The notes beneath the pieces were generated by a model. That model was not told the DNA's origin. It saw only the letters and a list, made by a program, of their open reading frames with translations, and made no database searches. From contig NZ_BOMS01000060.1 of the NCBI RefSeq assembly GCF_016862315.1, forward strand, positions 1 to 64,000: 64,000 nucleotides of DNA, given 5' to 3'. The translations under genes and the position numbers were made by a program. Shown here piece after piece: positions 41,638 through 50,573 of the stretch. The DNA comes from Actinoplanes palleronii (lineage in GTDB: Bacteria > Actinomycetota > Actinomycetes > Mycobacteriales > Micromonosporaceae). How positions within the stretch are numbered: position 1 is the stretch's first letter; each line of letters opens with the position of its first letter.

Positions 41638-43272
41638 TCAGCTGGTGACTGTGCCGGCGGTGAGGTCGAAGTGGCGGGTGGTGGTGACGGCCTCGAGCAT
41701 GCGGCGGTCGTGGGTGACCAGCAGCAGGGTGCCGGTGTAGGTGGACAGGGCCGACTCCAGCTGCTCGATCGCCGCCAGGTCCAGGTGGTTGGTGGGCTCG
41801 TCGAGGACCAGCAGGTTCACGCCGCGGGCCTGGAGCAGGGCCAGGGCCGCGCGGGTGCGTTCGCCGGGGGACAGGGTGGCGGCCGGGCGGATCACGTGGG
41901 CCGAGCGGAGACCGAACTTGGCCAGCAGGGTGCGGACGTCGGCGTCGCTGAGGTCGGGGACCGCGGCACCGAACGCGAGCGACAGCGGCTCGTCGCCGAG
42001 GAACAACCCGCGGGCCTGGTCGACCTCGCCGACCACGACGCCGGAGCCGAGAGCGGCCGCGCCGGAGGTCAGCGGGAGCCGGCCGAGCAGGGCCGCCAGC
42101 AGCGTGGACTTGCCGGAGCCGTTCGCGCCGGTGATCGCGACCCGGTCGGCCCAGTCGATCTGCAGGGTGACCGGGCCGAGGGTGAACCCGCCGCGCTCGA
42201 CGACGGCGTCGCGCAGGGTCGCCACCACCGCGCCGGCCCGGGGCGCCGTGGCGATCTCCATCCGCAGCTCCCACTCCTTGCGGGGCTCCTCGACCACGTC
42301 CAGCCGTTCGATCATCTTCTCGGTCTGCCGGGCCTTGGCGGCCTGCTTCTCGCTGGTCTCGCCGCGCAGGTTCCGGCCGATCTTGTCGTTGTCGGTGGAC
42401 TTGCGGCGGGCGTTGCGCACGCCCTTCTCCATCCAGCCGCGCTGCATCCGGGCTCGTTCGAGCAGGTCGTCCTTCTTGCCGGCGTACTCCTCGAACTCCT
42501 CGCGGGCGTGCGTGCGGGCCCGCTCGCGCTCCTCGAGATAGGCCGCGTAGCCGCCGCCGAAGAGCTGGATCCGCTGCTGGTGCAGGTCCAGCTCGAGGAT
42601 CTTGGTGACCGTGCGGGTGAGGAACTCGCGGTCGTGGCTGACCACCACCACACCGGCGCGCAGGCCGCCGACGAAGCGCTCCAGCCGGGCCAGGCCGTCC
42701 AGGTCGAGGTCGTTCGTCGGCTCGTCGAGCAGGTAGATGTCGTAGCGGCTGAGCAGCAGCGACGCCATGCCGGCCCGGGCCGCCTGGCCGCCGGAGAGCG
42801 CGGTCATCGGGTGTTCGAGGGCGACGGTCAGGCCGAGTTCGGCGGCGGTGGCCTCGGCGCGCTCGTCCAGGTCGGCGCCGCCGAGGTCGAGCCAGCGTTC
42901 GAGGGCCACGGCGTACCGGTCGTCGGCGCCGGCCGCTCCGGTGGCCAGGTCGTCGGCGGCGGTGTCCATGGCCTGCTGGGCGGCGGCGACGCCGGTGCGC
43001 CGGGCCAGGAAGTCCCGCACGGACTCCCCGGCGCGGCGTTCGCGTTCCTGCGGGAGGTAGCCGACGTTGGCGGTGGGCGGGCTGAGCGCGACACCGCCGC
43101 TCTCCGCGGGCAGCAGACCGGCCAGCGTACGCAACAGGGTGGTCTTGCCCGCCCCGTTGACACCGACCAGCCCGATCACGTCACCGGGGGCGACCACCAG
43201 GTCGAGTCCGGTGAAAAGGCTGCGGTCGCCGTGCCCAGCGGCGAGTTCCCGGGCGATCAGTGTGGCGCTCAT
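41638..43272 (-). CDS. ABC-F family ATPase
   Basis: A 544-residue soluble protein with two ATP-binding cassettes and no membrane part. Cassette 1: Walker A GVNGAGKTT, signature LSGGQAARAGMASLLL, Walker B YLLDEPTNDLDL. Cassette 2: GANGSGKST, LSPGERTRAALALL, LVLDEPTNHLDL. Between them is the charged linker (P-site tRNA-interaction motif region) with ERARMQRGWMEKGVRNARRK and AKARQTEKMIERLDVVEEPR. ABC-F proteins act on the ribosome as translation factors (EttA-type) or antibiotic-protection proteins; with no resistance cluster nearby the role is open, although actinomycete paralogues often give macrolide-type protection. Confidence 0.92.
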   Translation of the reverse strand: MSATLIARELAAGHGDRSLFTGLDLVVAPGDVIGLVGVNGAGKTTLLRTLAGLLPAESGGVALSPPTANVGYLPQERERRAGESVRDFLARRTGVAAAQQAMDTAADDLATGAAGADDRYAVALERWLDLGGADLDERAEATAAELGLTVALEHPMTALSGGQAARAGMASLLLSRYDIYLLDEPTNDLDLDGLARLERFVGGLRAGVVVVSHDREFLTRTVTKILELDLHQQRIQLFGGGYAAYLEERERARTHAREEFEEYAGKKDDLLERARMQRGWMEKGVRNARRKSTDNDKIGRNLRGETSEKQAAKARQTEKMIERLDVVEEPRKEWELRMEIATAPRAGAVVATLRDAVVERGGFTLGPVTLQIDWADRVAITGANGSGKSTLLAALLGRLPLTSGAAALGSGVVVGEVDQARGLFLGDEPLSLAFGAAVPDLSDADVRTLLAKFGLRSAHVIRPAATLSPGERTRAALALLQARGVNLLVLDEPTNHLDLAAIEQLESALSTYTGTLLLVTHDRRMLEAVTTTRHFDLTAGTVTS

Positions 43273-43341
43273 CAGTCAGCCATCCTATGCAGTGCGCCGC
43301 TAAACCTTCAGAACGGGCGTCCATCTGTCGATGCACCTCCC

Positions 43342-44892
43342 GTGACGAGGCAGGGACGCAGGGTAAGGCCAGATCGTTCGGTACGCCGAGCGGCGCTCCG
43401 CCGTGACCCGGTCATGCTCACCGCGATCGCGTGGACCGCGCTCGGCGCCGTGCTGCTGTTCACCTTCGGCGGCGAGCCGAACTCCCAGGTCCGGGTCTTC
43501 TGGCTGTTCCAGCCCCCGCTGGACCTGCTGCTCGTCTACTCGTCCTGGCGGGTCTACCAGATCGCGACCGGGCCGATCCGCCGCTACTGGCGCCTGCAGA
43601 CCATCGGCGCCTCGTTGTTCTTCTGCGGTGACGTGGTGCAGACCGGGTTCGCGCTGATCCGGCAGGACCAGTGGTCCACGGCCGGCGGCGACATCCAGTC
43701 CACCTGCTTCGCGGTCGGCCTCGGCCTGATCATCGTGGGCATGCTGATCCACCCGCTGCCCGGGCGCACCGCCCGGGAGTCGCTGGCGTTCTGGCTGGAC
43801 TCGGCGACCGTGATGGTCGGTGGCGCCGTGGTGGCCTGGTGCTTCGCGGTCAGCCCGGACCACCAGGACAAGAACGCCAGCCTGGTCGGTTCGCTCGCGG
43901 CCGGCGCCGTCGTGCTGACCTCCGCGTTCGCCGCGGTGAAACTGATCCTCAGCGGGAACGCGCCGATGCACAAGGCGGCCGCCACCCCGATGATCGTCGC
44001 GGCGGTGGTCAACGCCGTCGGGCTGTTCGTGGCCCCGCCCGGCGCGCACGACTCGTTCCCGCCGCACGTCTACGTGATCCGGCTGCTCCCGTCGCTGCTG
44101 ATCGCGATGGGGCCGCGCAACCAGGAGATCCTCGCGCGGTTCGACGAGACCGCGTTCGGCTCGCGGCGGCGGCGGCCCTACAGCCTGCTTCCGTACGGAT
44201 CGATCCTGGTGGTCTTCGTGACCATGCTGGTGGTGTTGCCGAACGGGCTCGACACCCGGCTGTGGGGCGTGGTCACCGGTCTCGGGATCATCGTGGCGCT
44301 GGTGGTGGCCCGGCAGCTGGCCGCGTTCCACGACAACACCAGCCTGATCGACCAGTTGCGGGAGCACCAGGAACGGCTGAGCCACCAGGCGCTCTACGAC
44401 GAGCTGACCGGGCTGGCGAACCGCGCGCACTTCCGCGAGGAGACCACCACGGCGCTGGACGGCGCCGCGCCCGGCACCGTCGCGCTGGTGCTCGTCGACC
44501 TGGACGGGTTCAAGGCGGTGAACGACACGCACGGCCACGGCGCCGGTGACCTGCTGCTCGCCGGGGTGGCCGAGAAGCTGCGCCAGTCGGTGCGCTCCGG
44601 TGACCTGGTCGCGCGGCTGGGCGGCGACGAGTTCGCGGTGCTGCTGCGCGACTGCACGGTCCGCGACGCCGAGCAGACCGCGCAGCGGATCCTGCGGTCG
44701 ATGGGTGACCCGATCGAGGTGGGGGAGACGGCGGTGCGGGCCAACGCCAGCATCGGCATCGCCTGCGTGGGTGAGGGTGACGACGACGTCCGGTCGCTGC
44801 TGCACGACGCGGACATCGCCATGTACACCTCGAAGCACCAGGGCAAGGGCACCTGGAACCGCTACGAAGCGGGAATGGTGCTCAGCCACTAG
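43342..44892 (+). CDS. Membrane diguanylate cyclase (GGDEF)
   Basis: About 516 residues: an N-terminal part with seven or so membrane helices (LTAIAWTALGAVLLFTFGGE; VFWLFQPPLDLLLVYSSWRV; LGIIVALVVARQLA), then a GGDEF domain. The active motif is intact (LARLGGDEFAVLL type, 427-431) and the inhibitory I-site RSGD (418-421) lies exactly five residues upstream, so this enzyme should make c-di-GMP and be product-inhibited. There is no EAL domain. GTG 43342 is the chosen start; ATG 43414 is possible and would trim a basic segment. The stop overlaps the convergent PhzF-like gene by 4 bp. Confidence 0.88.
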   Translation: MTRQGRRVRPDRSVRRAALRRDPVMLTAIAWTALGAVLLFTFGGEPNSQVRVFWLFQPPLDLLLVYSSWRVYQIATGPIRRYWRLQTIGASLFFCGDVVQTGFALIRQDQWSTAGGDIQSTCFAVGLGLIIVGMLIHPLPGRTARESLAFWLDSATVMVGGAVVAWCFAVSPDHQDKNASLVGSLAAGAVVLTSAFAAVKLILSGNAPMHKAAATPMIVAAVVNAVGLFVAPPGAHDSFPPHVYVIRLLPSLLIAMGPRNQEILARFDETAFGSRRRRPYSLLPYGSILVVFVTMLVVLPNGLDTRLWGVVTGLGIIVALVVARQLAAFHDNTSLIDQLREHQERLSHQALYDELTGLANRAHFREETTTALDGAAPGTVALVLVDLDGFKAVNDTHGHGAGDLLLAGVAEKLRQSVRSGDLVARLGGDEFAVLLRDCTVRDAEQTAQRILRSMGDPIEVGETAVRANASIGIACVGEGDDDVRSLLHDADIAMYTSKHQGKGTWNRYEAGMVLSH

Positions 44893-45698
44893 ACGATCGG
44901 CACGGCCGTTCCGCTGACCCGGACACCGGGCTCGCCCGGGACCAGCCGCACGGTGATCCGGCTCGGGCGGCCCAGGTCGTCGCCCTGGCGCAGGTCCAGG
45001 GTCGCGTCGTCGCCGACGAGGCCCAGCTCCCGCAGGTACCCGCCGAACGCCGCGGCTGCCGCGCCGGTCGCCGGGTCCTCGTAGACCCCGCCGATCGGGA
45101 ACGGGTCGCGGACGTCGAAGGACGTCTCGCCGGCGCGGAACACCAGCTGGATCGTGGTCCAGCCGCGCTCGGTCATCAGCGCCGTCATGGCCGGCACGTC
45201 GTAGTCCAGGCCGGCGAGGCGGGCCCGGCTGGTCACCGCGATGATCGGGTGGTGGGCGCCGGCGTACGCGACCCGTGGCGGCAGGGCCGGGTCGAGGTCC
45301 GCGGCCGGCCAGCGCAGCGTGCCGAGCAGCGCGGCCAGGTCCGCGTCGGCCAGCGGCGCGACCCGGGTGGCGACGCTGGTCAGCGTGGCGACCCCGGTGG
45401 TGTCGACGGTCACCGGCACGTCGCCCACGTTCGTCACGAACACGTGGTCGCCGGGGCCGAGCGCGACCGCGGTGGCCACCGTCGCGTGGCCGCAGAACGG
45501 GATCTCGGTGAGCGGGCTGAAGTACCGCACCCGGTACCGGTCACCGGCCTGCTCGGTGATGAACGCGGTCTCGGAATAGCCCAGCTCAGCGGCGATCTCC
45601 AGCATCCGGGAGTCGTCGAGGGCGGAGGCGTCCAGGACCACGCCGGCCGGGTTGCCGCCGGCCGGGTCTTCGGTGAATGCCGCGTACCGATCAATCAT
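44889..45698 (-). CDS. PhzF family isomerase-like protein
   Basis: A 269-residue two-domain protein of the PhzF/diaminopimelate-epimerase fold. Glu in GYSETAFI corresponds to the PhzF catalytic Glu; FCGHATVATA and VYEDPATGAAAAAFGGYL are family motifs in the two halves. The start is typical (IDRYAAFTEDPAGGNPAGVV). Most homologues outside phenazine clusters have unknown substrates. No phenazine genes are present here, so it is annotated by fold only. Divergent from the AAA+ gene at 45810. Confidence 0.88.
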   Translation of the reverse strand: MIDRYAAFTEDPAGGNPAGVVLDASALDDSRMLEIAAELGYSETAFITEQAGDRYRVRYFSPLTEIPFCGHATVATAVALGPGDHVFVTNVGDVPVTVDTTGVATLTSVATRVAPLADADLAALLGTLRWPAADLDPALPPRVAYAGAHHPIIAVTSRARLAGLDYDVPAMTALMTERGWTTIQLVFRAGETSFDVRDPFPIGGVYEDPATGAAAAAFGGYLRELGLVGDDATLDLRQGDDLGRPSRITVRLVPGEPGVRVSGTAVPIV

Positions 45699-45809
45699 GG
45701 GGAAAGCGTGCGCCGCTGCCGCCGCCTCGGCACAGAGCCAATCTCGCGGCCCTGGCCGCGTTGCCGATCACAGTCGTCGTTGTCCGGTCTCCGGAGTAGC
45801 GTTCCTGCG

Positions 45810-47234
45810 GTGACTGAGGGGCTGACCACGACCACTTCTGAACCTCCCGCCGACCTGCCGCGCACGCTGGGCGAGCTGCGTGCCACCGGGCACGAGTTCC
45901 GCACCGTCAAGGAAGAGCTGCGCGACAACCTGCTCCACCGGCTCCGCTCCGGCGAGCCGCGTTTCCCCGGCATCGTCGGTTACGACGACACCGTGCTCCC
46001 CGAGGTCGAGCGGGCGCTGCTCGCCGGCCACGACATGGTCCTGCTCGGCGAACGGGGCCAGGGCAAGACCCGCCTGATCCGGGCCCTGGCCGGGCTGCTG
46101 GACGAGTGGACGCCCGTCATCACCGGCTCCGAGCTGCACGAACACCCGTATCATCCGCTCACCCCGGCCAGTCGCCGGCTGGCCGCCGAGGCCGGTGACC
46201 TGCTGCCGATCTCCTGGCTGCACCGCTCCGAGCGGTACGGCGAGAAGCTGGCCACCCCGGACACCAGCGTCGGCGACCTGATCGGCGACGTCGACCCGAT
46301 CAAGGTGGCCGAGGGCCGGGCCCTGGGTGACCCGGACACCATCCACTTCGGTCTGGTGCCGCGCACCAACCGGGGCATCTTCGCGGTCAACGAGCTGCCC
46401 GACCTGGCCGAGCGCATCCAGGTGTCGCTGCTCAACGTGCTCGAGGAGCGCGACATCCAGGTCCGCGGCTACAAGCTGCGGCTGCCGCTCGACCTGCTGC
46501 TGGTCGCGTCGGCCAACCCGGAGGACTACACCAACCGGGGCCGGATCATCACCCCGCTCAAGGACCGGTTCGGCGCGGAGATCCGCACCCACTACCCGGT
46601 CGACCTGGAGCTGGAGACCGCGCTGATCCGGCAGGAGGCGGCACTGGTCGCGTCCGTTCCGGATCACCTGATCGACGTGCTGGCCCGGTACACCCGGGCG
46701 GTCCGCGAGTCGTCGTCGGTGGACGCCCGCTCCGGCGTCTCGGCCCGGTTCTCGATCGCCGCGGCGGAGACCGTGGCGGCGTCCGCGCTGCGCCGGTCCG
46801 GGCTGCGCGGCGAGCGCGAGGCGGTGGCCCGGATCTGCGACACCGTGTCGGTGACCTCGACGCTGCGCGGCAAGGTCGAGTTCGAGAGCGGTGAGGAGGG
46901 CCGGGAGACCGAGATCCTCGGGCACCTGCTGCGGGTGGCCACCGCGGAGACGTTCCGGGACCGGCTGGCCGGCCTCGACCTGTCCGGGTTCACCGACCTG
47001 GTCGCCGAGGGCGCGATCATCCAGACCGGTGACCTGGTCAGCGCGGCCGACCTGCTGGCGCAGATCCCGACCGTGCCGGGCCTGGCCAAGGTGCTCGACC
47101 GGCTGGGGCTCGGTGACGCGCCGAGCCCGGGGCAGGCGGCGTCCGGGATCGAGTTCGTCCTGGAGGGGCTGCACCTGACCCGGCGGCTGGCCAAGGAAAT
47201 GACCGACGACGGCCGCACCCTGTACGGGAGCTGA
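45810..47234 (+). CDS. BchI/MoxR-like AAA+ ATPase
   Basis: A 474-residue AAA+ protein of the magnesium-chelatase-subunit-I/MoxR type. Walker A is GERGQGKT (80-87). The Walker B equivalent is IFAVNELPDLAERIQV, with Asn-Glu in place of Asp-Glu, which I recall as normal in this subfamily. Sensor regions: DLLLVASANPEDYTNRGRII and PLKDRFGAEIRTHYP. The C-terminal lid is helical. GTG 45810 is the start. Immediately followed (2 bp) by a VWA-domain gene; MoxR-AAA and VWA proteins usually act together to insert metal cofactors or remodel targets. Confidence 0.88.
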   Translation: MTEGLTTTTSEPPADLPRTLGELRATGHEFRTVKEELRDNLLHRLRSGEPRFPGIVGYDDTVLPEVERALLAGHDMVLLGERGQGKTRLIRALAGLLDEWTPVITGSELHEHPYHPLTPASRRLAAEAGDLLPISWLHRSERYGEKLATPDTSVGDLIGDVDPIKVAEGRALGDPDTIHFGLVPRTNRGIFAVNELPDLAERIQVSLLNVLEERDIQVRGYKLRLPLDLLLVASANPEDYTNRGRIITPLKDRFGAEIRTHYPVDLELETALIRQEAALVASVPDHLIDVLARYTRAVRESSSVDARSGVSARFSIAAAETVAASALRRSGLRGEREAVARICDTVSVTSTLRGKVEFESGEEGRETEILGHLLRVATAETFRDRLAGLDLSGFTDLVAEGAIIQTGDLVSAADLLAQIPTVPGLAKVLDRLGLGDAPSPGQAASGIEFVLEGLHLTRRLAKEMTDDGRTLYGS

Positions 47235-47236
47235 TC

Positions 47237-49189
47237 GTGGCCGGCAATGTTTTCCGCTACGGCGCGTGGCGGGACGGGCCCGATCCGCTCGCCCCGCCGT
47301 ACGACGTGCGCGCCGCGGTCGACGAGATGGGCGAGCGGGTCCTGCGGGGTGACAACCTGCGCGACGCGCTGCGCGACCTGATCCGGCGCGGCCCCCGCGA
47401 GGGCCGTGGCCTGGACGAGCTGCGCGACCGGGCCCGGCGGATGCGGCGTGACGCGCTGCGCCGGGGCAACCTGGACGGCGCGGTCACCCGGGCCCGGCAG
47501 ATGCTCGACCAGGCCCTGGCCGCGGAGCGGGACACGCTGCGCGCCCGGGACGACATGGACGCCCGCTTCAACGAGGCGGTCCTGGACAACCTTCCCCGGT
47601 CCACCTCGCAGGCGGTCTCGGAACTGTCCGACTACCAGTGGGCGTCACCCGAGGCGAAGGCGATCTACCAGCAGATCCTCGACGGACTGCGACAGGAGAT
47701 CGTCGAGCAGCGGTTCGCCGGGATGCGCCAGGCCCTGCAGAACGGCGACTTCGCGGACGTCTCGGCGATGGTGGGTGACCTCAACGACCTGCTCGCCAAG
47801 CACGCCCGTGGCGAGGACACCACCGACGCGTTCCGCGAGTTCATGGCGAAGCACGGCCAGTTCTTCCCGGACGACCCGCAGAACGTCGACGAGCTGATCG
47901 ACTCCCTCGCCCGGCAGGCCGCCGCGGCCGAGCGGCTGATGCGCTCGCTCAGCCCGCAGCAGCGCGAGGAGCTGCAGAGCCTGATGGACCAGGCGCTCGG
48001 CGACGGGCCGCTGCGCGGTCAGCTCGCCGAGATGTCCGACAACCTGCGGGCGCTGCGGCCCGGCCTGAACTGGGGCCGCGGCGAGCGGATGCGGGGGAGC
48101 GAGGACCTGGGCTACGGCGACGCCGCCGCCGCGCTGGGCGAGATCGCCGACCTGGACGAACTGCTCGACCAGCTCGGTCAGGAGCACCCGGGCGCGACCC
48201 TGGACGACGTCGACGTCGACGCGGTGGAGCGCCAGCTCGGCCGGGCCGCCGCCGACGACGTGCGGCGGCTGCGGGAGCTGGAGCGCGAGCTGCGCAAGCA
48301 GGGCTGGGTGGAACGCGACGGCGACGGGCTCACCCTGTCGCCGAAGGCGCTGCGCCGGCTCGGCCAGACCGCGCTGTCGAAGATCTTCCAGGACGTCGGT
48401 GGCAAACGCGGCGAGCACGACATGCGGGACGCCGGCGCGGCCGGTGACCTGATCGGCTCGTCGCGGCGCTGGGAGTTCGGCGACGACCAGCCGCTGGACG
48501 TGGTGCGCACGATCGGGAACGCGGTCCGGCGCCGGGCCGCCTCCCGCGACGTCGCGACGCTTCCGGTACGCCTGGAGCCGGACGACTTCGAGGTCGCCGA
48601 GACCGAGCGCCGGTCCTCGGCGGTGGTCGCGCTCTGCGTCGACCTGTCCTACTCGATGTACGCCGACGGCCGCTGGGGCCCGATGAAACAGACCGCCCTG
48701 GCCCTGTCCCAGCTGGTCGCCACGAAGTACCCGCAGGACGCCCTGCAGATCATCGGCTTCGGCAAGTACGCCGTGTCGCTGTCCCAGGGCGAGCTGGCCG
48801 GGACCGAGCCGACCATGGAGAAGGGCACGAACCTGCAGCACGCCCTGAAACTGGCCGGCCGGCACCTGCGGCGGCACCCGGGCGCCGAGCCGGTGGTGCT
48901 GGTGGTCACGGACGGCGAGCCGACCGCGCACCTGGAGGACGACGGCGAGGCGGTGTTCTGGTGGCCACCGCTGCCGGAGACCGTCGAGGCCACCGTGCAC
49001 GAGGTGGACCAGCTCACCCGGTACGGCGCGACGCTCAACGTGTTCATGCTCGGCGACGACCCGGGCCTGCAGCGGTTCGTGGCCGGGGTGGCCCGGCGCA
49101 ACGGCGGCCGGGTGTTCAGCCCGGACGCCGACGAGCTGGGCCGCTACGTGATCGACGACTACGTGCGGGCCAGGCGCGGCCGGCGCTGA
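47237..49189 (+). CDS. VWA-domain protein, partner of AAA+ ATPase
   Basis: A 650-residue protein from GTG. About 450 residues of charged, mainly helical sequence (EGRGLDELRDRARRMRRDAL; AELSDNLRALRPGLNW-type) lead to a C-terminal von Willebrand A domain with a complete MIDAS: DLSYSM (about 469-474), a Thr in the region of KGTNLQHAL and TDGEPTAH. Such a VWA/MoxR pair resembles chelatase D/I organisation; the substrate is unknown. A perfect intrinsic terminator begins 8 bp after the stop, so the two genes form a complete operon. Confidence 0.88.
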   Translation: MAGNVFRYGAWRDGPDPLAPPYDVRAAVDEMGERVLRGDNLRDALRDLIRRGPREGRGLDELRDRARRMRRDALRRGNLDGAVTRARQMLDQALAAERDTLRARDDMDARFNEAVLDNLPRSTSQAVSELSDYQWASPEAKAIYQQILDGLRQEIVEQRFAGMRQALQNGDFADVSAMVGDLNDLLAKHARGEDTTDAFREFMAKHGQFFPDDPQNVDELIDSLARQAAAAERLMRSLSPQQREELQSLMDQALGDGPLRGQLAEMSDNLRALRPGLNWGRGERMRGSEDLGYGDAAAALGEIADLDELLDQLGQEHPGATLDDVDVDAVERQLGRAAADDVRRLRELERELRKQGWVERDGDGLTLSPKALRRLGQTALSKIFQDVGGKRGEHDMRDAGAAGDLIGSSRRWEFGDDQPLDVVRTIGNAVRRRAASRDVATLPVRLEPDDFEVAETERRSSAVVALCVDLSYSMYADGRWGPMKQTALALSQLVATKYPQDALQIIGFGKYAVSLSQGELAGTEPTMEKGTNLQHALKLAGRHLRRHPGAEPVVLVVTDGEPTAHLEDDGEAVFWWPPLPETVEATVHEVDQLTRYGATLNVFMLGDDPGLQRFVAGVARRNGGRVFSPDADELGRYVIDDYVRARRGRR

Positions 49190-49196
49190 GCTGGAG

Positions 49197-49233
49197 GGAA
49201 GCCGGGGAGATCACTCCCCGGCTTCCTGCTTTT
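49197..49233 (+). terminator. Intrinsic terminator after AAA+/VWA operon
   Basis: GGAAGCCGGGGAG pairs perfectly with CTCCCCGGCTTCC around ATCA (13-bp stem), followed by TGCTTTT. It ends about 11 bp before the -35 of the next operon's promoter, insulating the two. Confidence 0.93.
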
Positions 49234-49244
49234 CCGGGGGCGGC

Positions 49245-49273
49245 TTGACGGGCATATACTAAGCGCGCATACT
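49245..49273 (+). promoter_or_regulatory. Strong promoter with leaderless start and ATACTAA repeats
   Basis: -35 TTGACG (49245-49250), 17-bp spacer, -10 CATACT (49268-49273). The ATG of the SRPBCC gene is 7 bp after the -10, so transcription probably begins at or next to the A of the start codon (leaderless). Two ATACTAA heptamers 13 bp apart (49256-49262, 49269-49275) overlap the spacer and -10, a likely site for the MarR protein encoded in this operon. Confidence 0.7.
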
Positions 49274-49279
49274 AATTGC

Positions 49280-49714
49280 ATGAAGACGATCGCCACCGCA
49301 GAGGTCACCACCGACGTCCCCGCCGCCGCGTTCTTCGAGCGCTGGGCCGACATGGCCACCTGGCCGGAGTGGAACCTCGACACCGACTGGGTCCGCCTCG
49401 ACGGCCCGTTCCAGACCGGTGCGACCGGCGTGCTCAAGCCCAAGGGTGGTCCGAAGACCCGGTTCGTCGTCGCGTCCCTGATCCCCGGCCGGGAGTTCGT
49501 CGACGTCTCCCTGCTCGCCGGCGCCCGGCTGACCTTCCACCACCTGGTCGGCACCGCGGCCGACGGGCGTAACACGGTCACGGTCCGGGTCACCCTCGAG
49601 GGCCCGCTCGCCTTCTTCTGGAACCTGGTGCTCGGCAAGGACATCGCCGCCGGGCTGGCCGGCGACCTCGCCCGGCTGGAGCAGGCCGCCCGCACGGCGG
49701 GGGTGACGGCGTGA
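49280..49714 (+). CDS. SRPBCC/polyketide-cyclase-like domain protein
   Basis: A 144-residue single START/SRPBCC domain: TAEVTTDVPAAAFFERWADM, ATWPEWNLDTDWVRLDGPFQ, LIPGREFVDVSLLAGARLTF, HHLVGTAADGRNTVTVRVTL and a long C-terminal helix. These small helix-grip proteins bind hydrophobic ligands or act as cyclase/stress proteins (CoxG/Aha1-like). First gene of an operon with an EVE-domain protein (4-bp overlap GTGA) and a MarR regulator (4-bp overlap ATGA). Translation is probably leaderless from ATG 49280. Confidence 0.88.
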   Translation: MKTIATAEVTTDVPAAAFFERWADMATWPEWNLDTDWVRLDGPFQTGATGVLKPKGGPKTRFVVASLIPGREFVDVSLLAGARLTFHHLVGTAADGRNTVTVRVTLEGPLAFFWNLVLGKDIAAGLAGDLARLEQAARTAGVTA

Positions 49715-50130
49715 ACCACTGGCTCGGTGTGGTGTGCCGCGACCACGTCCGGCGGGCCACCGAGCGGGGGATCGCCCAGCTCGGCCACGGCAAACGCCCC
49801 AACCTGGCCCGGCTCGCCGCCGGTGACTGGCTGGTCTACTACTCGCCGCGGACCAGCCTGCGCGACGGCGAGCCGCTGCAGGCGTGCACCGCGATCGGCC
49901 GGGTCGCCGACGACGAGATCTGGCAGGCCGACGAGGGTGACTTCCACCCGTGGCGGCGCCGGGTCGACTACCTGCCCGGCGCGATCGAGACGCCGATCAA
50001 GAGTCTGCGGCTCGACCTCACCGGCGAGCCGAACTGGGGTTATCAGCTGCGCCGGGGCCTGGTCCCGCTGACCGGGCAGGACTTCGACGTGATCCGCTCG
50101 GCCATGCAGGCCCCGGGTGTCCCGGCATGA
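49711..50130 (+). CDS. EVE-domain protein (UPF0310-like)
   Basis: A 139-residue EVE/PUA-like domain protein, a fold that binds modified nucleobases or RNA/DNA. Family features: NHWLGVVCRDHVRRATERGI at the N-terminus, KRPNLARLAAGDWLVYYSPR, LQACTAIGRVADDEIWQADE, FHPWRRRVDYLPGAIETPIK and LTGEPNWGYQLRRGLVPLTG. GTG 49711 overlaps the upstream stop by 4 bp, so translation is coupled. Its co-occurrence with an SRPBCC and a MarR gene does not indicate a specific substrate. Confidence 0.9.
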   Translation: MNHWLGVVCRDHVRRATERGIAQLGHGKRPNLARLAAGDWLVYYSPRTSLRDGEPLQACTAIGRVADDEIWQADEGDFHPWRRRVDYLPGAIETPIKSLRLDLTGEPNWGYQLRRGLVPLTGQDFDVIRSAMQAPGVPA

Positions 50131-50573
50131 GCCTGGCCACCCGGCACGACGGCGCCGACGACAGCACGGGTCTGCTGATGTGGCAGGTCACCAACCGGTG
50201 GCAGGCCGCGCAGCGGACCGCGCTCAAGCCGTTCGACATCACCCACGTCCAGTTCGTCCTGCTGGCCACGCTGACCTATCTCGGTCATGCCGGGCCGGTC
50301 ACCCAGAAGACGCTGGCCGGGATGGCCGCCACCGACCCGATGATGACCTCCCAGGTGCTGCGGGCACTGGAGGGCCGGGGTCTGGTGCACCGGCCTCCGC
50401 ACCCCGACGACGGGCGGGCCCGGGCGGTGGCCGTCACGGAGGACGGCCGGGCGCTGGCCAACCGGGCCGTGGTCGCGGTGGAGGCGTGTGATCAGGCGTT
50501 CTTCGCCGGTCTCGGCGCGGCGCTGCCGGCCTTCACCGCCGCGCTGCGTACCGTCCGCGAGACCGCGCCGTAA
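50127..50573 (+). CDS. MarR-family transcriptional regulator
   Basis: A 148-residue MarR protein. The winged helix includes TQKTLAGMAATDPMMTSQVL (recognition helix) and RALEGRGLVHRPPHPDDGRA (wing with the Asp-Asp-Gly-Arg signature); flanking helices supply the dimer interface. Likely represses its own operon at the ATACTAA repeats near 49256-49275. ATG 50127 overlaps the EVE stop (ATGA). Its stop codon lies inside the 47-bp tandem duplication at 50553-50646. Confidence 0.88.
   Translation: MSLATRHDGADDSTGLLMWQVTNRWQAAQRTALKPFDITHVQFVLLATLTYLGHAGPVTQKTLAGMAATDPMMTSQVLRALEGRGLVHRPPHPDDGRARAVAVTEDGRALANRAVVAVEACDQAFFAGLGAALPAFTAALRTVRETAP

Noticed and set aside
44889..45698. PhzF-like gene as part of a phenazine cluster
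   Set aside because: No other phenazine genes are present; isolated PhzF homologues are common.
45810..49189. AAA+/VWA pair as a true magnesium chelatase for chlorophyll or cobalamin
   Set aside because: No H/CobN-type subunit or tetrapyrrole genes nearby; only the fold-level similarity is supported.
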